From: Actinomycetota bacterium
Lineage (GTDB): Bacteria; Actinomycetota; Actinomycetes; S36-B12
Reading direction: 5' to 3'
Assembly: GCA_009700485.1 (NCBI GenBank)
Contig: WLLZ01000025.1
Location: forward strand, 1-19,494
DNA length: 19,494 bases
Shown piece after piece: positions 5,806 to 13,403 of this stretch. The notes under the pieces are model-generated. The model ran no database searches, was not told the origin of the DNA, and saw only the letters and a program-made list of their open reading frames with translations. The translations under genes were made by a program, and so were the position numbers. The first letter of the stretch is position 1, and each line of letters begins with the position of its first letter.

Positions 5806-6240
5806 CTAATCGAGATCGCCTAGAGCCGCAATTACATCAGCTTTTCTCGGTAATCCACTAGCGCGCTTGCGGATGCGCCCGGCACCATCCAGCAGCAACA
5901 CGGTTGGCGTGCGCCTAATATCGAGTGCCCTAACCAGCTCAAGGTTTGCTTCCGCATCAATATCGATATGCGCAACTCCTTCGACCATACCGCTAACTTC
6001 CCCGAGAATTTGTCTCGTGGCTCGACAGGGCTGGCAGAAAGCGGATGAGAACTGCACAAGCGTGGCACGCGTGCCCAAGGTCACCCCGATTGTTTGCGCA
6101 TCTATCGTTTCACCGCCGTGCTCATCAGCCCCCGCCGTATGCATATCCGTCGTCCGCATACGTCCATTATTTGCGCGGTACCACAGCCCAAAGGCAGTAG
6201 CCGAAATAAGAATGGCAAGAACGAGGTAAAAGCCCGTCAT
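5806..6240 (-). CDS. Membrane-anchored thioredoxin-like protein
   Basis: A 144-residue protein with an N-terminal membrane anchor (about 2-21, MTGFYLVLAILISATAFGLW), a polar linker, and a thioredoxin fold from about residue 50. The active site is C69-Q-P-C72, in SSAFCQPCRATRQIL, and the cis-proline is P112, in RRTPTVLLLDG. The anchor should place the domain outside the membrane or tether it at the surface; C-x-P-C with a non-standard dipeptide leaves open whether it reduces or relays. M. tuberculosis Rv0816c (ThiX), upstream of GlnR and MshD, is the likely positional equivalent. ATG 6240 overlaps the hydrolase stop by four bases (ATGA), so translation is coupled to that gene. Confidence 0.88.
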   Translation of the reverse strand: MTGFYLVLAILISATAFGLWYRANNGRMRTTDMHTAGADEHGGETIDAQTIGVTLGTRATLVQFSSAFCQPCRATRQILGEVSGMVEGVAHIDIDAEANLELVRALDIRRTPTVLLLDGAGRIRKRASGLPRKADVIAALGDLD

Positions 6241-7046
6241 AATGAATCAACTCTCAGCTGATGATGCTCCCCTTGGCAATGTTTAACAGCCCATCGCCCT
6301 ATCTCGTCAATCGTTTGAAGAGTTATTGCCGATTCAGCGTGACCGAATCCGTCAATGATCCATTCCTCAGACCGGGTGCTGCCACCCGCTAGGGCCGCGC
6401 GATAAAGCGCATGCGCGTGCTCGACCGGGAAGTACCGATCGATGGTGCCATGGACCACCAGCAAAGGAATTTTACCCAACCTAGCTGCGGCTTCAACAGG
6501 AGCAATAGGCGCAGGTGTCGGCCACGGCGCCGAACCTATGCGAACACCCCGGGCACGCATTGCTGCTCGACCAGATTTTGATTCCACCATTCGATGCACG
6601 AGCCGCATAACTGGCGTGCCGCGGTAATACCAGAACGCGGTGCCGCTCACACTCACCACGGCATCAACATTGGCGTTGGACTCGCGGTGCAATGCAGCTT
6701 CACGCACTACCACCGACCCCCCCATCGAAAAGCCAACGGAAACAACGCGCTGATACCCAAGATCCCGCGCCCAGCTAACCGCTGCTGCTACATCATGAAC
6801 TTCATCCATACCCAGAGTTGAAGTGCCACCTGATCGTCCATGCCCTCGCATATCGAGGGCAACAACTCCGCCAAACTCGCGCAACCGGATCACAACTTTT
6901 TGGACCCGTTCTTGGCGCCACCCACCCGTGAACCCATGCACCACCACAAAAGCACTGGTCGCATTGGTATCTGAAGCAGCGAAATGGGAGGCGCTAATGC
7001 GCACGCCATCAGCCGCGATCAAGGTTGCCTGCTGGTCCGCGATCAT
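6237..7046 (-). CDS. Alpha/beta-hydrolase fold protein
   Basis: A 269-residue cytosolic hydrolase with a complete catalytic triad: nucleophile S107 in GFSMGG, D203 in HGTIDRYFP, and H236 in DGFGHAES. The oxyanion-hole HGF motif (VVVHGFTGGW) is at about 35-43, followed by ALDMRGHGRSGG at about 63-74. No signal peptide is seen. The substrate cannot be told; esterase, lipase or thioesterase activity is possible. ATG 7046 has GGGAGA eight bases upstream, one of the few clear Shine-Dalgarno sites in the window. It heads the minus group with the thioredoxin and is divergent from glnR, 32 bases away. Confidence 0.88.
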   Translation of the reverse strand: MIADQQATLIAADGVRISASHFAASDTNATSAFVVVHGFTGGWRQERVQKVVIRLREFGGVVALDMRGHGRSGGTSTLGMDEVHDVAAAVSWARDLGYQRVVSVGFSMGGSVVVREAALHRESNANVDAVVSVSGTAFWYYRGTPVMRLVHRMVESKSGRAAMRARGVRIGSAPWPTPAPIAPVEAAARLGKIPLLVVHGTIDRYFPVEHAHALYRAALAGGSTRSEEWIIDGFGHAESAITLQTIDEIGRWAVKHCQGEHHQLRVDSL

Positions 7047-7054
7047 CTAGTCAT

Positions 7055-7060
7055 TCTCCC
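7055..7060 (-). promoter_or_regulatory. Shine-Dalgarno of the alpha/beta-hydrolase gene
   Basis: GGGAGA on minus lies eight bases before ATG 7046 and supports that start. Its presence contrasts with the divergent glnR, which has none. Confidence 0.6.
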
Positions 7061-7066
7061 TGACGG

Positions 7067-7072
7067 TAAGGT
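7067..7072 (+). promoter_or_regulatory. Candidate leaderless -10 of glnR
   Basis: TAAGGT is followed by six bases (GCCCTT) and ATG 7079. The same hexamer at the same spacing precedes glgC. A divergent -10-like TACCGT (minus, 7068-7063) overlaps it and could serve the hydrolase gene. Confidence 0.5.
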
Positions 7073-7078
7073 GCCCTT

Positions 7079-7816
7079 ATGCGCTTGGTCCTGCTCACCC
7101 GAGCTATGGAGCCATCTTCTGAGGTGCTGCCTGCCCTCAGCCTGCTCGCCCACCATGTGCGCACCTTGCCGGCCGAGCCCACCGCGCTGCTGTCCGCACC
7201 CGATTGCGATGTCTTGATAATTGATGGCCGGCGCGATCTTCCGGCCGTCCGAGGGCTCACCCGCCTGATTCGTCAGACCGGAGTCGGCGTACCCGTGATC
7301 TTGGTAACCACCGAGGGCGGGCTATCGGCGATTCAGTGGGACTGGGGCATGGACGAAGTACTCGTCGACAGCACTTCACCCGCTGAACTTGAAGCCCGAC
7401 TGCGTCTGGCAATCTCTCGGGTCCAAGAAGTCAAGGGTGTGCCCGCTGGTGAGCCCGAAGAAATCCGCAGCGGCGAACTCATGATCGATGAGGCAACCTA
7501 TACAGCCAAACTGCGTGGGCGCACTCTCGATCTCACGTTTAAAGAATTTGAACTCCTAAAGTACTTGGCCCAACACGCTGGTCGGGTATTCACCCGTGCA
7601 CTGCTCTTGCAAGAAGTCTGGGGCTACGACTATTTCGGTGGCACGCGCACCGTTGACGTACATGTGCGTCGTCTTCGCGCAAAACTCGGCGTTGAAGATG
7701 AGGCGCTAATCGGTACCGTGCGAAATGTTGGCTACCGATTCGTGCCACAACGCACCAGCGACTCAACCCTCGCGACTTTGGACTCCTCTGTTGATCTCAG
7801 TTCAGCCCATTCGTGA
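7079..7816 (+). CDS. glnR: GlnR-type OmpR-family nitrogen regulator
   Basis: A 245-residue response regulator closely resembling actinobacterial GlnR, the global activator/repressor of nitrogen assimilation (glutamine synthetase, ammonium transport, nitrate use). The N-terminal receiver domain (1-120) has the GlnR-specific LTRAMEPSSEVLPALSLL and VLIIDGRRDLPAVR stretches. GlnR receivers are atypical: they dimerise without phosphorylation, and no partner histidine kinase lies here. The C-terminal winged helix (about 135-235) holds LDLTFKEFELLKYLAQH, the recognition region GGTRTVDVHVRRLRAKLG, and GTVRNVGYRFVPQ. It is followed after nine bases by mshD, matching the order Rv0818 (GlnR)-Rv0819 (MshD) in M. 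tuberculosis. ATG 7079 lacks a Shine-Dalgarno and has TAAGGT at leaderless spacing. No clear GlnR box was seen in the window. Confidence 0.95.
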   Translation: MRLVLLTRAMEPSSEVLPALSLLAHHVRTLPAEPTALLSAPDCDVLIIDGRRDLPAVRGLTRLIRQTGVGVPVILVTTEGGLSAIQWDWGMDEVLVDSTSPAELEARLRLAISRVQEVKGVPAGEPEEIRSGELMIDEATYTAKLRGRTLDLTFKEFELLKYLAQHAGRVFTRALLLQEVWGYDYFGGTRTVDVHVRRLRAKLGVEDEALIGTVRNVGYRFVPQRTSDSTLATLDSSVDLSSAHS

Positions 7817-7825
7817 GCCGAATGC

Positions 7826-8806
7826 GTGAACCCGTCTAATCAGTTATACGTCACTTCACATCTGACTGATGCTGAAGTCGCGGAAATTAGAGAGCTAGTT
7901 GCAGTTGTCCTGCAGGCTGACGGCCTGCATCCGCTTTCGGAGCATGTCTGGCTTCACGTAAACCATGGCGGCGACAATCACGATCAGCACTTCTTGATGC
8001 GCATGGGTGGGGTATTAGTTGGATACGCGCATCTAGATGCAACCGACGATGTTGCTGGTCCAAGTGCCGAACTAGCCGTACATCCAAATCACCGACGACT
8101 CGGAATTGGGCGTGAGCTAGTCGAGTCAATGCTTAGTACTGTGCCCGATAAGAAGCTTCGCTTGTGGGCACATGGCGAACAGTTAGCGGCGATTGAACTT
8201 GCGCGTTCAATGAACTTCATCAACACTCGCGTGCTCTGGCAAATGCGCCGGTCCCTGCGAACACCACTTAGCCCGCCCGTATTCCCGCCAGGCGTCAGCC
8301 TTCGCACTTTCAGCCCCGACCTCGATGCTCAGGCTTGGCTCGAAATAAACAGCCGAGCCTTTGCCAACCACCCCGAGCAAGGTGGGTGGCTCGTTGCCGA
8401 TCTTGAAAGCCGGATGGGTGAACCATGGTTTTCAACCGACGGGTTCATCCTTGCCATCTCAGATGACACCGGCGACATCGCTGGATTTCACTGGACGAAA
8501 GTACATGGGGCGACCGGGCACGTAGCTCATGCAAATGGAGCTCATGCACACGAAGCTCATGCAAATGAAGCTCATGCACACGAAGCACTCGGTGAGGTGT
8601 ACGTGGTTGGCGTAGACCCACACTGGCAAGGTACCGGATTAGGTCGGGCCCTCACCGTAATCGGCCTGCAGCACCTTCGCGATCTTGGCTTAAGCCAAGC
8701 CATGCTTTACGTAGATGCCACCAACGGCCCCGCCCTTAAGCTTTATTCCAGCCTGGGGTTCGCCCGCTGGGACACCGATGTGCTGTACCAACGGGATACT
8801 CGATAA
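7826..8806 (+). CDS. mshD: Mycothiol synthase (acetyl-CoA:Cys-GlcN-Ins acetyltransferase)
   Basis: MshD acetylates Cys-GlcN-Ins in the last step of mycothiol synthesis, the main low-molecular-weight thiol of actinobacteria. The 326-residue protein has two GNAT domains: N-terminal with HPNHRRLGIGRELVESML (about 87-104) and C-terminal with GEVYVVGVDPHWQGTGLGRA (about 256-275), whose Q/R-x-x-G-x-G/A pattern binds acetyl-CoA. YVDATNGPALKLYSSLGF is characteristic. Just before the second acetyl-CoA motif, residues 234-253 are AHANG-AHAHE-AHANE-AHAHE, coded by four 15-bp repeats, where I would expect a short loop. GTG 7826 is nine bases after glnR, so the two are co-transcribed. Function is secure; the repeat's effect is unknown. 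Confidence 0.93.
   Translation: MNPSNQLYVTSHLTDAEVAEIRELVAVVLQADGLHPLSEHVWLHVNHGGDNHDQHFLMRMGGVLVGYAHLDATDDVAGPSAELAVHPNHRRLGIGRELVESMLSTVPDKKLRLWAHGEQLAAIELARSMNFINTRVLWQMRRSLRTPLSPPVFPPGVSLRTFSPDLDAQAWLEINSRAFANHPEQGGWLVADLESRMGEPWFSTDGFILAISDDTGDIAGFHWTKVHGATGHVAHANGAHAHEAHANEAHAHEALGEVYVVGVDPHWQGTGLGRALTVIGLQHLRDLGLSQAMLYVDATNGPALKLYSSLGFARWDTDVLYQRDTR
8525..8584 (+). repeat. Four 15-bp tandem repeats coding a His-rich loop in MshD
   Basis: Units begin at 8525, 8540, 8555 and 8570, each GCTCATGCA followed by AATGGA, CACGAA, AATGAA and CACGAA. They also read as two 30-bp repeats with one mismatch. Each unit is five codons (Ala-His-Ala-Asn/His-Gly/Glu), so copy-number change preserves the frame. 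Confidence 0.95.
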
Positions 8807-8811
8807 AAATT

Positions 8812-8818
8812 GTTCACC
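8812..8818 (+). promoter_or_regulatory. GTTCACC, a possible half PHO box before ppk
   Basis: In Streptomyces, PhoP binds direct repeats of an 11-base unit starting GTTCACC, and ppk is a known target. One exact GTTCACC lies 22 bases before the ppk ATG. The following 11-base unit does not match, so this is at best a half site. Confidence 0.25.
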
Positions 8819-8839
8819 TGACTATGCGACGATCTAGGC

Positions 8840-10951
8840 ATGACATCCAGCCAGGAGAACCTCGCTAATCAAGTAACTGAGGCTGGCTCGGACCCAACAA
8901 CCAGTGTTGACCGCTTCCTCGACCGCGAGCTGTCTTGGCTCGCCTTCAACCAGCGGGTGCTGGAGTTATCCGAGGACGACCGGCTCCCAGTCTTGGAGCG
9001 CGCCAAATTCCTCGCCATTTTTGCCAGCAATTTAGATGAGTTCTTCATGGTTCGAGTCGCGGGGCTTAAGCGGCGCATTGCCACCGGCATCGCGGTTCGG
9101 GCCGCAAATGGCCACACCCCGCGTGAAGTTCTGGAAGATATCTGGGAACGCGCCCACGCGATGCAGCGAGAGCAAGCCCAAGTCTTTCACTCAGATGTGT
9201 TACCGGGCCTATTAGCTGCCGGCATCGAGTTGCTTCGTTGGCAAGACCTTGCCGAAAATGAACGCGCCGAGATGAATAGATTCTTTGATGCGCAGGTATT
9301 CCCGGTTCTCACACCACTTGCCGTGGACCCTTCACATCCATTCCCTTATATCAGCGGTCTCTCGTTGAACCTGGCGGTAGTGGTGCGTAATCCTGTAAGT
9401 GGCACCGAGTTGTTCGCCCGCGTGAAAGTACCGCCTTCATTGCCTAGGTTCGTTAAAGTCGCACCACAACGATTTGTTCCCCTTGAAGATGTAATGGGTG
9501 CGCACCTTGACGACCTATTCCCCGGTATGCAGATTTTGCAAAATCACTCTTTTCGAGTCACGCGCAATGAAGATGTTGAAGTCGAAGAGGATGACGCGGA
9601 AAACCTGCTGCTCGCACTTGAGCGCGAGCTCATGCGTCGCAGATTCGGCCCACCCGTTCGCCTAGAGGTAGAACAGTCGATGGACCCACACGTACTTGAA
9701 TTGCTGATGAGTGAACTCGATGTCAACGAACATGAAGTCTTCCGGATACCTGGCCCACTTGACCTAACCGGCCTTTGGGATCTGTACTCACTTGATCGCG
9801 ACGACCTGAAGCTCCGCAAATATGTTTCCAAGACCTCACGCCAACTCGCCGGTGTTGAATCTTCATCCGCACCCGATGTCTTGGCCTGCATTCGCGAGCG
9901 TGATATTTTACTTCATCACCCATATGACTCATTCTCAACGAGTGTGCAACTATTTCTTGAGCAAGCAGCGATTGATCCAAACGTTCTTGCCATTAAGCAG
10001 ACTCTTTATCGCACCAGCGGCGACTCACCGATCGTCGACGCGCTGATCACCGCCGCCCAGGAGGGCAAGCAAGTTCTTGCCATCGTTGAAATTAAGGCTC
10101 GCTTCGATGAAGAAAATAACATCGCCTGGAGCCGCAAGCTTGAAGAAGCGGGAGTACATGTCGTTTATGGGCTCGTAGGCCTAAAAACCCATAGCAAGAT
10201 ATCAATGGTGGTTCGAAATGACGGTGACCAATTGCGTCGCTACTGCCATATCGGCACCGGAAATTACCATCCAAAGACGGCGCGCCTGTATGAGGATTTT
10301 GGCTTACTAACTTGCAGCACTACCGTTGGCGACGACGTAGCAAATCTTTTCAATGTGTTGTCCGGTTATTCAATGAACACCCAGTATGACCGATTACTTG
10401 TCGCGCCCCACTCCGTGCGTTCGGGATTACTGGATCGCATCGAGCGCGAAATCGAACACCATGCCCAAGGACGCCCGGCACGCATTAGATTCAAAGTAAA
10501 TGCGCTTGTCGATGAGCGAGTAGTTGATGCGCTATACCGAGCATCGGGGGCAGGGGTGCCCATTGAAGTGTGGGTGCGAGGCATCTGCTCGTTGCGGCCT
10601 GGAGTACCAAGGCTAAGTGAGAATATCCGAGTGATCAGCATTCTCGGTCGATTCCTCGAGCACTCACGCTGCTACGGCTTCGACAATGGCGGAATACCTG
10701 AGCTTTGGATCGGTTCGGCTGACATGATGCACCGCAACCTTGATCGCCGGGTAGAGGCGTTGGTTCAGTTGCGCGACCTAGGGCATGTCGCGGAGATCAA
10801 CACGTTATTTGACCTCGCATTTGACGCCGGTACTTCGGCGTGGGATCTACACGCCGATGGCTCGTGGACGCGCCGAACCCGCGGTGACGACGGCACCACA
10901 CTTCTTGACTTCCAAGAAACCCTTATTGCTGGGAATCTAGGAGCTCCGTGA
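8840..10951 (+). CDS. ppk: Polyphosphate kinase 1
   Basis: Ppk1 reversibly makes inorganic polyphosphate from ATP. The 703-residue length is standard. The N-terminal domain starts DRELSWLAFNQRVLELSEDD (28-47), and FLAIFASNLDEFFMVRVAGL (57-76) follows. In the catalytic C-terminal phospholipase-D-like domains, H451 (LKTHSK) and H470 (CHIGTGNYH) are 19 residues apart, as are E. coli H435 and H454, the former being the phosphorylated residue. H608 (LEHSRCYGF) matches E. coli H592. RRVEALVQLRD lies near the end. It is first of a three-gene polyphosphate operon; its stop overlaps the next start by four bases (GTGA). M. tuberculosis also has ppk1 next to mutT1. Confidence 0.96.
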   Translation: MTSSQENLANQVTEAGSDPTTSVDRFLDRELSWLAFNQRVLELSEDDRLPVLERAKFLAIFASNLDEFFMVRVAGLKRRIATGIAVRAANGHTPREVLEDIWERAHAMQREQAQVFHSDVLPGLLAAGIELLRWQDLAENERAEMNRFFDAQVFPVLTPLAVDPSHPFPYISGLSLNLAVVVRNPVSGTELFARVKVPPSLPRFVKVAPQRFVPLEDVMGAHLDDLFPGMQILQNHSFRVTRNEDVEVEEDDAENLLLALERELMRRRFGPPVRLEVEQSMDPHVLELLMSELDVNEHEVFRIPGPLDLTGLWDLYSLDRDDLKLRKYVSKTSRQLAGVESSSAPDVLACIRERDILLHHPYDSFSTSVQLFLEQAAIDPNVLAIKQTLYRTSGDSPIVDALITAAQEGKQVLAIVEIKARFDEENNIAWSRKLEEAGVHVVYGLVGLKTHSKISMVVRNDGDQLRRYCHIGTGNYHPKTARLYEDFGLLTCSTTVGDDVANLFNVLSGYSMNTQYDRLLVAPHSVRSGLLDRIEREIEHHAQGRPARIRFKVNALVDERVVDALYRASGAGVPIEVWVRGICSLRPGVPRLSENIRVISILGRFLEHSRCYGFDNGGIPELWIGSADMMHRNLDRRVEALVQLRDLGHVAEINTLFDLAFDAGTSAWDLHADGSWTRRTRGDDGTTLLDFQETLIAGNLGAP

Positions 10952-12477
10952 CAACTCCGACGGTCCACCGTGAAGTAGAGCGTAAGTTGCGGGTGCCTGC
11001 GCAGTTCACCTTTCCGGATCTGGTGAGCATCGGGGTAATCTCATCCTGGACACCTGGCGACCCATTTGAAATGACCGCCGTCTACTACGACACCCCAGAG
11101 CTTCGCCTCTTCAGATGGCGCATCACCTTGCGCCGACGCGTTGGTGGTACCGATGCCGGCTGGCATCTGAAACTCCCCGTTGCCAAAGCTGATGGGTCCT
11201 CGCGGGATGAAGTCACGCTGCCACTAAACGCTGGTGCACCTGGCGTAGTGCCAGCTACCCTCGCTGACATCGTCTCGCCACTGGTGCGCGATGCACAGTT
11301 GCTGCCGGTGGTGACGGTAACCACAGTGCGCACGCCATATCTCGTTTCCGATTCCAACGGCACCTCGGTCATCGAAATCGTCGATGACCAGGTTGTGGTT
11401 TCTGAGACCGCTAACCAGACGACGACGAGCTTCCGTGAAATCGAAGTCGAGGCACTCGACGCCGAAGACCAAGGTGCACTTGCCCTAATGGAAAAAATCG
11501 CAAACGCTTTTATCAGCGGCGGCGCTGTTCCCGGTTCAACAAGTAAGGCTGCGAGCGCACTTGGCGCCCGCGCTACCTCGCCTCCTGATATCCCGATAAT
11601 AGCGATGACCACCCGCGAGGGGGTCGCCATTGACGCCATCCGCTCGATGATCGGCGATCACGCTAGGCATTTACTTTTCGCGGATGTCGGCGTACGACGT
11701 GATACCGAGGACTCCGTCCATCAAATGCGAGTTGCTGCACGCAGACTTCGCAGCACGCTCCGCACATTTGGTCCGCTCCTCGAGGCGGACTGGACCTCAA
11801 CACTGACCGAAGAACTTGCCTGGATGGCTCAAGAGCTCGGCGCAATCCGCGATACCGAAGTTCTACTTAAGCGGCTCATTAAAGACGCGACGGTTCTTGA
11901 CCCCAGCGATGAATTAGCCCCGGCCGCAATCACAGCATGGCTTAATGCCCGCCTTAAGAGCGCCCGCGCAGGTGCCCTTGCGGCACTTCGTAGCGACCGG
12001 CATGAATATTTACTAGAAGACCTAGTAGCCGCAGCGCGCGAGCCGCAAGTTTTGGATCACGCATACTTGCCCTGCGAGGAGGTGCTGCCTAACCTCGTGT
12101 CGCGTGAGTGGTCGGCACTACGCAAATCCGTAAGCGGACTCCAAATCGACACCCCGAGCCCCGCATGGCATCGCGCTCGTATCAAAGCCAAACGGGCGCG
12201 ATATGCGGTCGAAGCCGTATCCCCAATTTTCGGTCCCGCAGCAGCGGCGTTCGGTCGCGCGCTGGCCGATGTCACCGAAGTCCTCGGTGACCATCAGGAC
12301 ACCTACATCGCACAACATCTGCTCCTCGAGCTGTCCGGGAAATCGGGCGGTCCAACAGCCTTCATGCTCGGGCGGTTGTACGCATATGAGGTAGATCGCG
12401 AAATGGACTACCGAGATGACTTCGCCAAGCTCTGGCCCAAGGTCCGCAAGGCAGCGAAGAATTCAGGGTTGGTTTAG
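10948..12477 (+). CDS. CYTH-CHAD domain polyphosphate-associated protein
   Basis: A 509-residue two-domain protein. The N-terminal CYTH (triphosphate tunnel) domain, about 5-200, has the ExExK signature E9-V-E11-R-K13 and alternating Arg/Lys/Glu strands such as RWRITLRRRVGG. The C-terminal CHAD domain, about 222-490, is a helical bundle with conserved His and basic residues: SVHQMRVAARRLRSTLRTFG around H258 and WHRARIKAKRARYAVE around H408. CHAD domains bind polyphosphate; CYTH domains hydrolyse or bind triphosphates, so this may be a triphosphatase targeted to polyphosphate. The GTG start overlaps the ppk stop (GTGA), with AGGAG four bases upstream. Next to ppk its role in polyphosphate metabolism is well supported, but the exact reaction is not established here. 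Confidence 0.92.
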   Translation: MTTPTVHREVERKLRVPAQFTFPDLVSIGVISSWTPGDPFEMTAVYYDTPELRLFRWRITLRRRVGGTDAGWHLKLPVAKADGSSRDEVTLPLNAGAPGVVPATLADIVSPLVRDAQLLPVVTVTTVRTPYLVSDSNGTSVIEIVDDQVVVSETANQTTTSFREIEVEALDAEDQGALALMEKIANAFISGGAVPGSTSKAASALGARATSPPDIPIIAMTTREGVAIDAIRSMIGDHARHLLFADVGVRRDTEDSVHQMRVAARRLRSTLRTFGPLLEADWTSTLTEELAWMAQELGAIRDTEVLLKRLIKDATVLDPSDELAPAAITAWLNARLKSARAGALAALRSDRHEYLLEDLVAAAREPQVLDHAYLPCEEVLPNLVSREWSALRKSVSGLQIDTPSPAWHRARIKAKRARYAVEAVSPIFGPAAAAFGRALADVTEVLGDHQDTYIAQHLLLELSGKSGGPTAFMLGRLYAYEVDREMDYRDDFAKLWPKVRKAAKNSGLV

Positions 12478-12481
12478 TCAG

Positions 12482-13399
12482 GTGGCAAGCGAAGAATTAG
12501 TCCGCGCTGCAGGGGTCGTACTACTTCGGGGGGCGCCCGACCACCGTGAAGTCCTAATCGTGCACCGGCCGCGACGACAAGACTGGTCGCTGCCGAAGGG
12601 AAAGGTTGATCCGGGGGAGCATGTACTCGCTGCAGCCGTGCGCGAGTGCATGGAGGAGTCCAGTTACTTACCACGGCTAGGAGCTCCACTTCCCACCTTG
12701 ACCTACAACGCACTCGGTCGCCCAAAGCAGGTGCAGTACTGGGTGGCGTCAGCCCGAAGTAACGAACCGTTCGTACCAAATGATGAGGTAGATGAAATCC
12801 AGTGGCTGCCCGTAGCGCAGGCTCGGAACCGACTCACCTATGAGCATGATGCCGACACCGTTGAGGCAGCTGCCGCGCTCCAGCCAACCGTCCCGCTGGT
12901 TTTCTTGCGCCACGCCCAGGCAGTTAAACGCGCGGACTTTAAGGGTGCCCACGACGCCTCTCGCCCACTGACCAGCAAGGGCAAATCACAAGCAAAGACT
13001 TTGGCTCCGGTACTAAATGCATTCGGGATTGAATCGGTTCACTCATCTGACGCCACCCGCTGCCTTGAGACCGTTAAAGCGCTTGCGAAATTATTGGGCA
13101 CAGACATACAGCAAGAGCTTGATCTCAGCGAAGAAGGGTTCGAACAGGACGAGAGGAAGGTGCGTAAACGCATGAAGCAGCTTTCATTGCACTCACAACC
13201 TACGGTTATTTGTTCGCATCGGCCTGTGCTACCGGCTCTGATGGATGCATTAACCGGCGCATTGGATGTGGACGTTGATCCGGCTGTCTGGGACACCAAA
13301 CTATCTCCCGGTAGTTTTATCGTGGCGCATCGAGTGTTTCATGAAGATGAGCGCCCCCGCGTGATAGCCGTTGAGCGCCATGATGCTGCCGAAAGCTAG
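12482..13399 (+). CDS. mutT1: Nudix hydrolase fused to histidine phosphatase, MutT1-like
   Basis: A 305-residue fusion. Residues 1-130 are a Nudix domain with the box GKVDPGEHVLAAAVRECMEE (40-59), where E55, E58 and E59 bind metal; the usual Gly after EE is Ser (S60-S61). Residues 137-300 are a SixA-like histidine phosphatase with R143-H144-A (usually RHG or RHA) and the second catalytic His, H246 (CSHRPVLPAL). Mycobacterial MutT1 has this architecture and hydrolyses 8-oxo-dGTP/8-oxo-GTP and diadenosine polyphosphates; it is also next to ppk1. I chose GTG 12482, four bases after the CHAD gene stop. A start at 12416 would overlap the CHAD gene by 62 bases and add non-homologous sequence. Sanitising oxidised nucleotides is the best-supported role, but polyphosphate-linked nucleotide turnover is possible. 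Confidence 0.9.
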   Translation: MASEELVRAAGVVLLRGAPDHREVLIVHRPRRQDWSLPKGKVDPGEHVLAAAVRECMEESSYLPRLGAPLPTLTYNALGRPKQVQYWVASARSNEPFVPNDEVDEIQWLPVAQARNRLTYEHDADTVEAAAALQPTVPLVFLRHAQAVKRADFKGAHDASRPLTSKGKSQAKTLAPVLNAFGIESVHSSDATRCLETVKALAKLLGTDIQQELDLSEEGFEQDERKVRKRMKQLSLHSQPTVICSHRPVLPALMDALTGALDVDVDPAVWDTKLSPGSFIVAHRVFHEDERPRVIAVERHDAAES

Positions 13400-13403
13400 G
13401 CGG

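Noticed and set aside
8524..8585. Frameshift or sequencing artefact in mshD
   Set aside because: All four units keep the frame, the flanking GNAT motifs are intact, and the copies differ at several bases, unlike a simple assembly duplication; population reads would still be the proper test.
9544..9891. Ser/Arg-rich frame antisense to ppk
   Set aside because: Composition is that of a complementary-strand shadow; the ppk frame is unambiguous here.
12416..12481. Longer mutT1-like start inside the CHAD gene
   Set aside because: The added 22 residues are non-homologous and overlap coding sequence; GTG 12482 begins directly before the Nudix fold.
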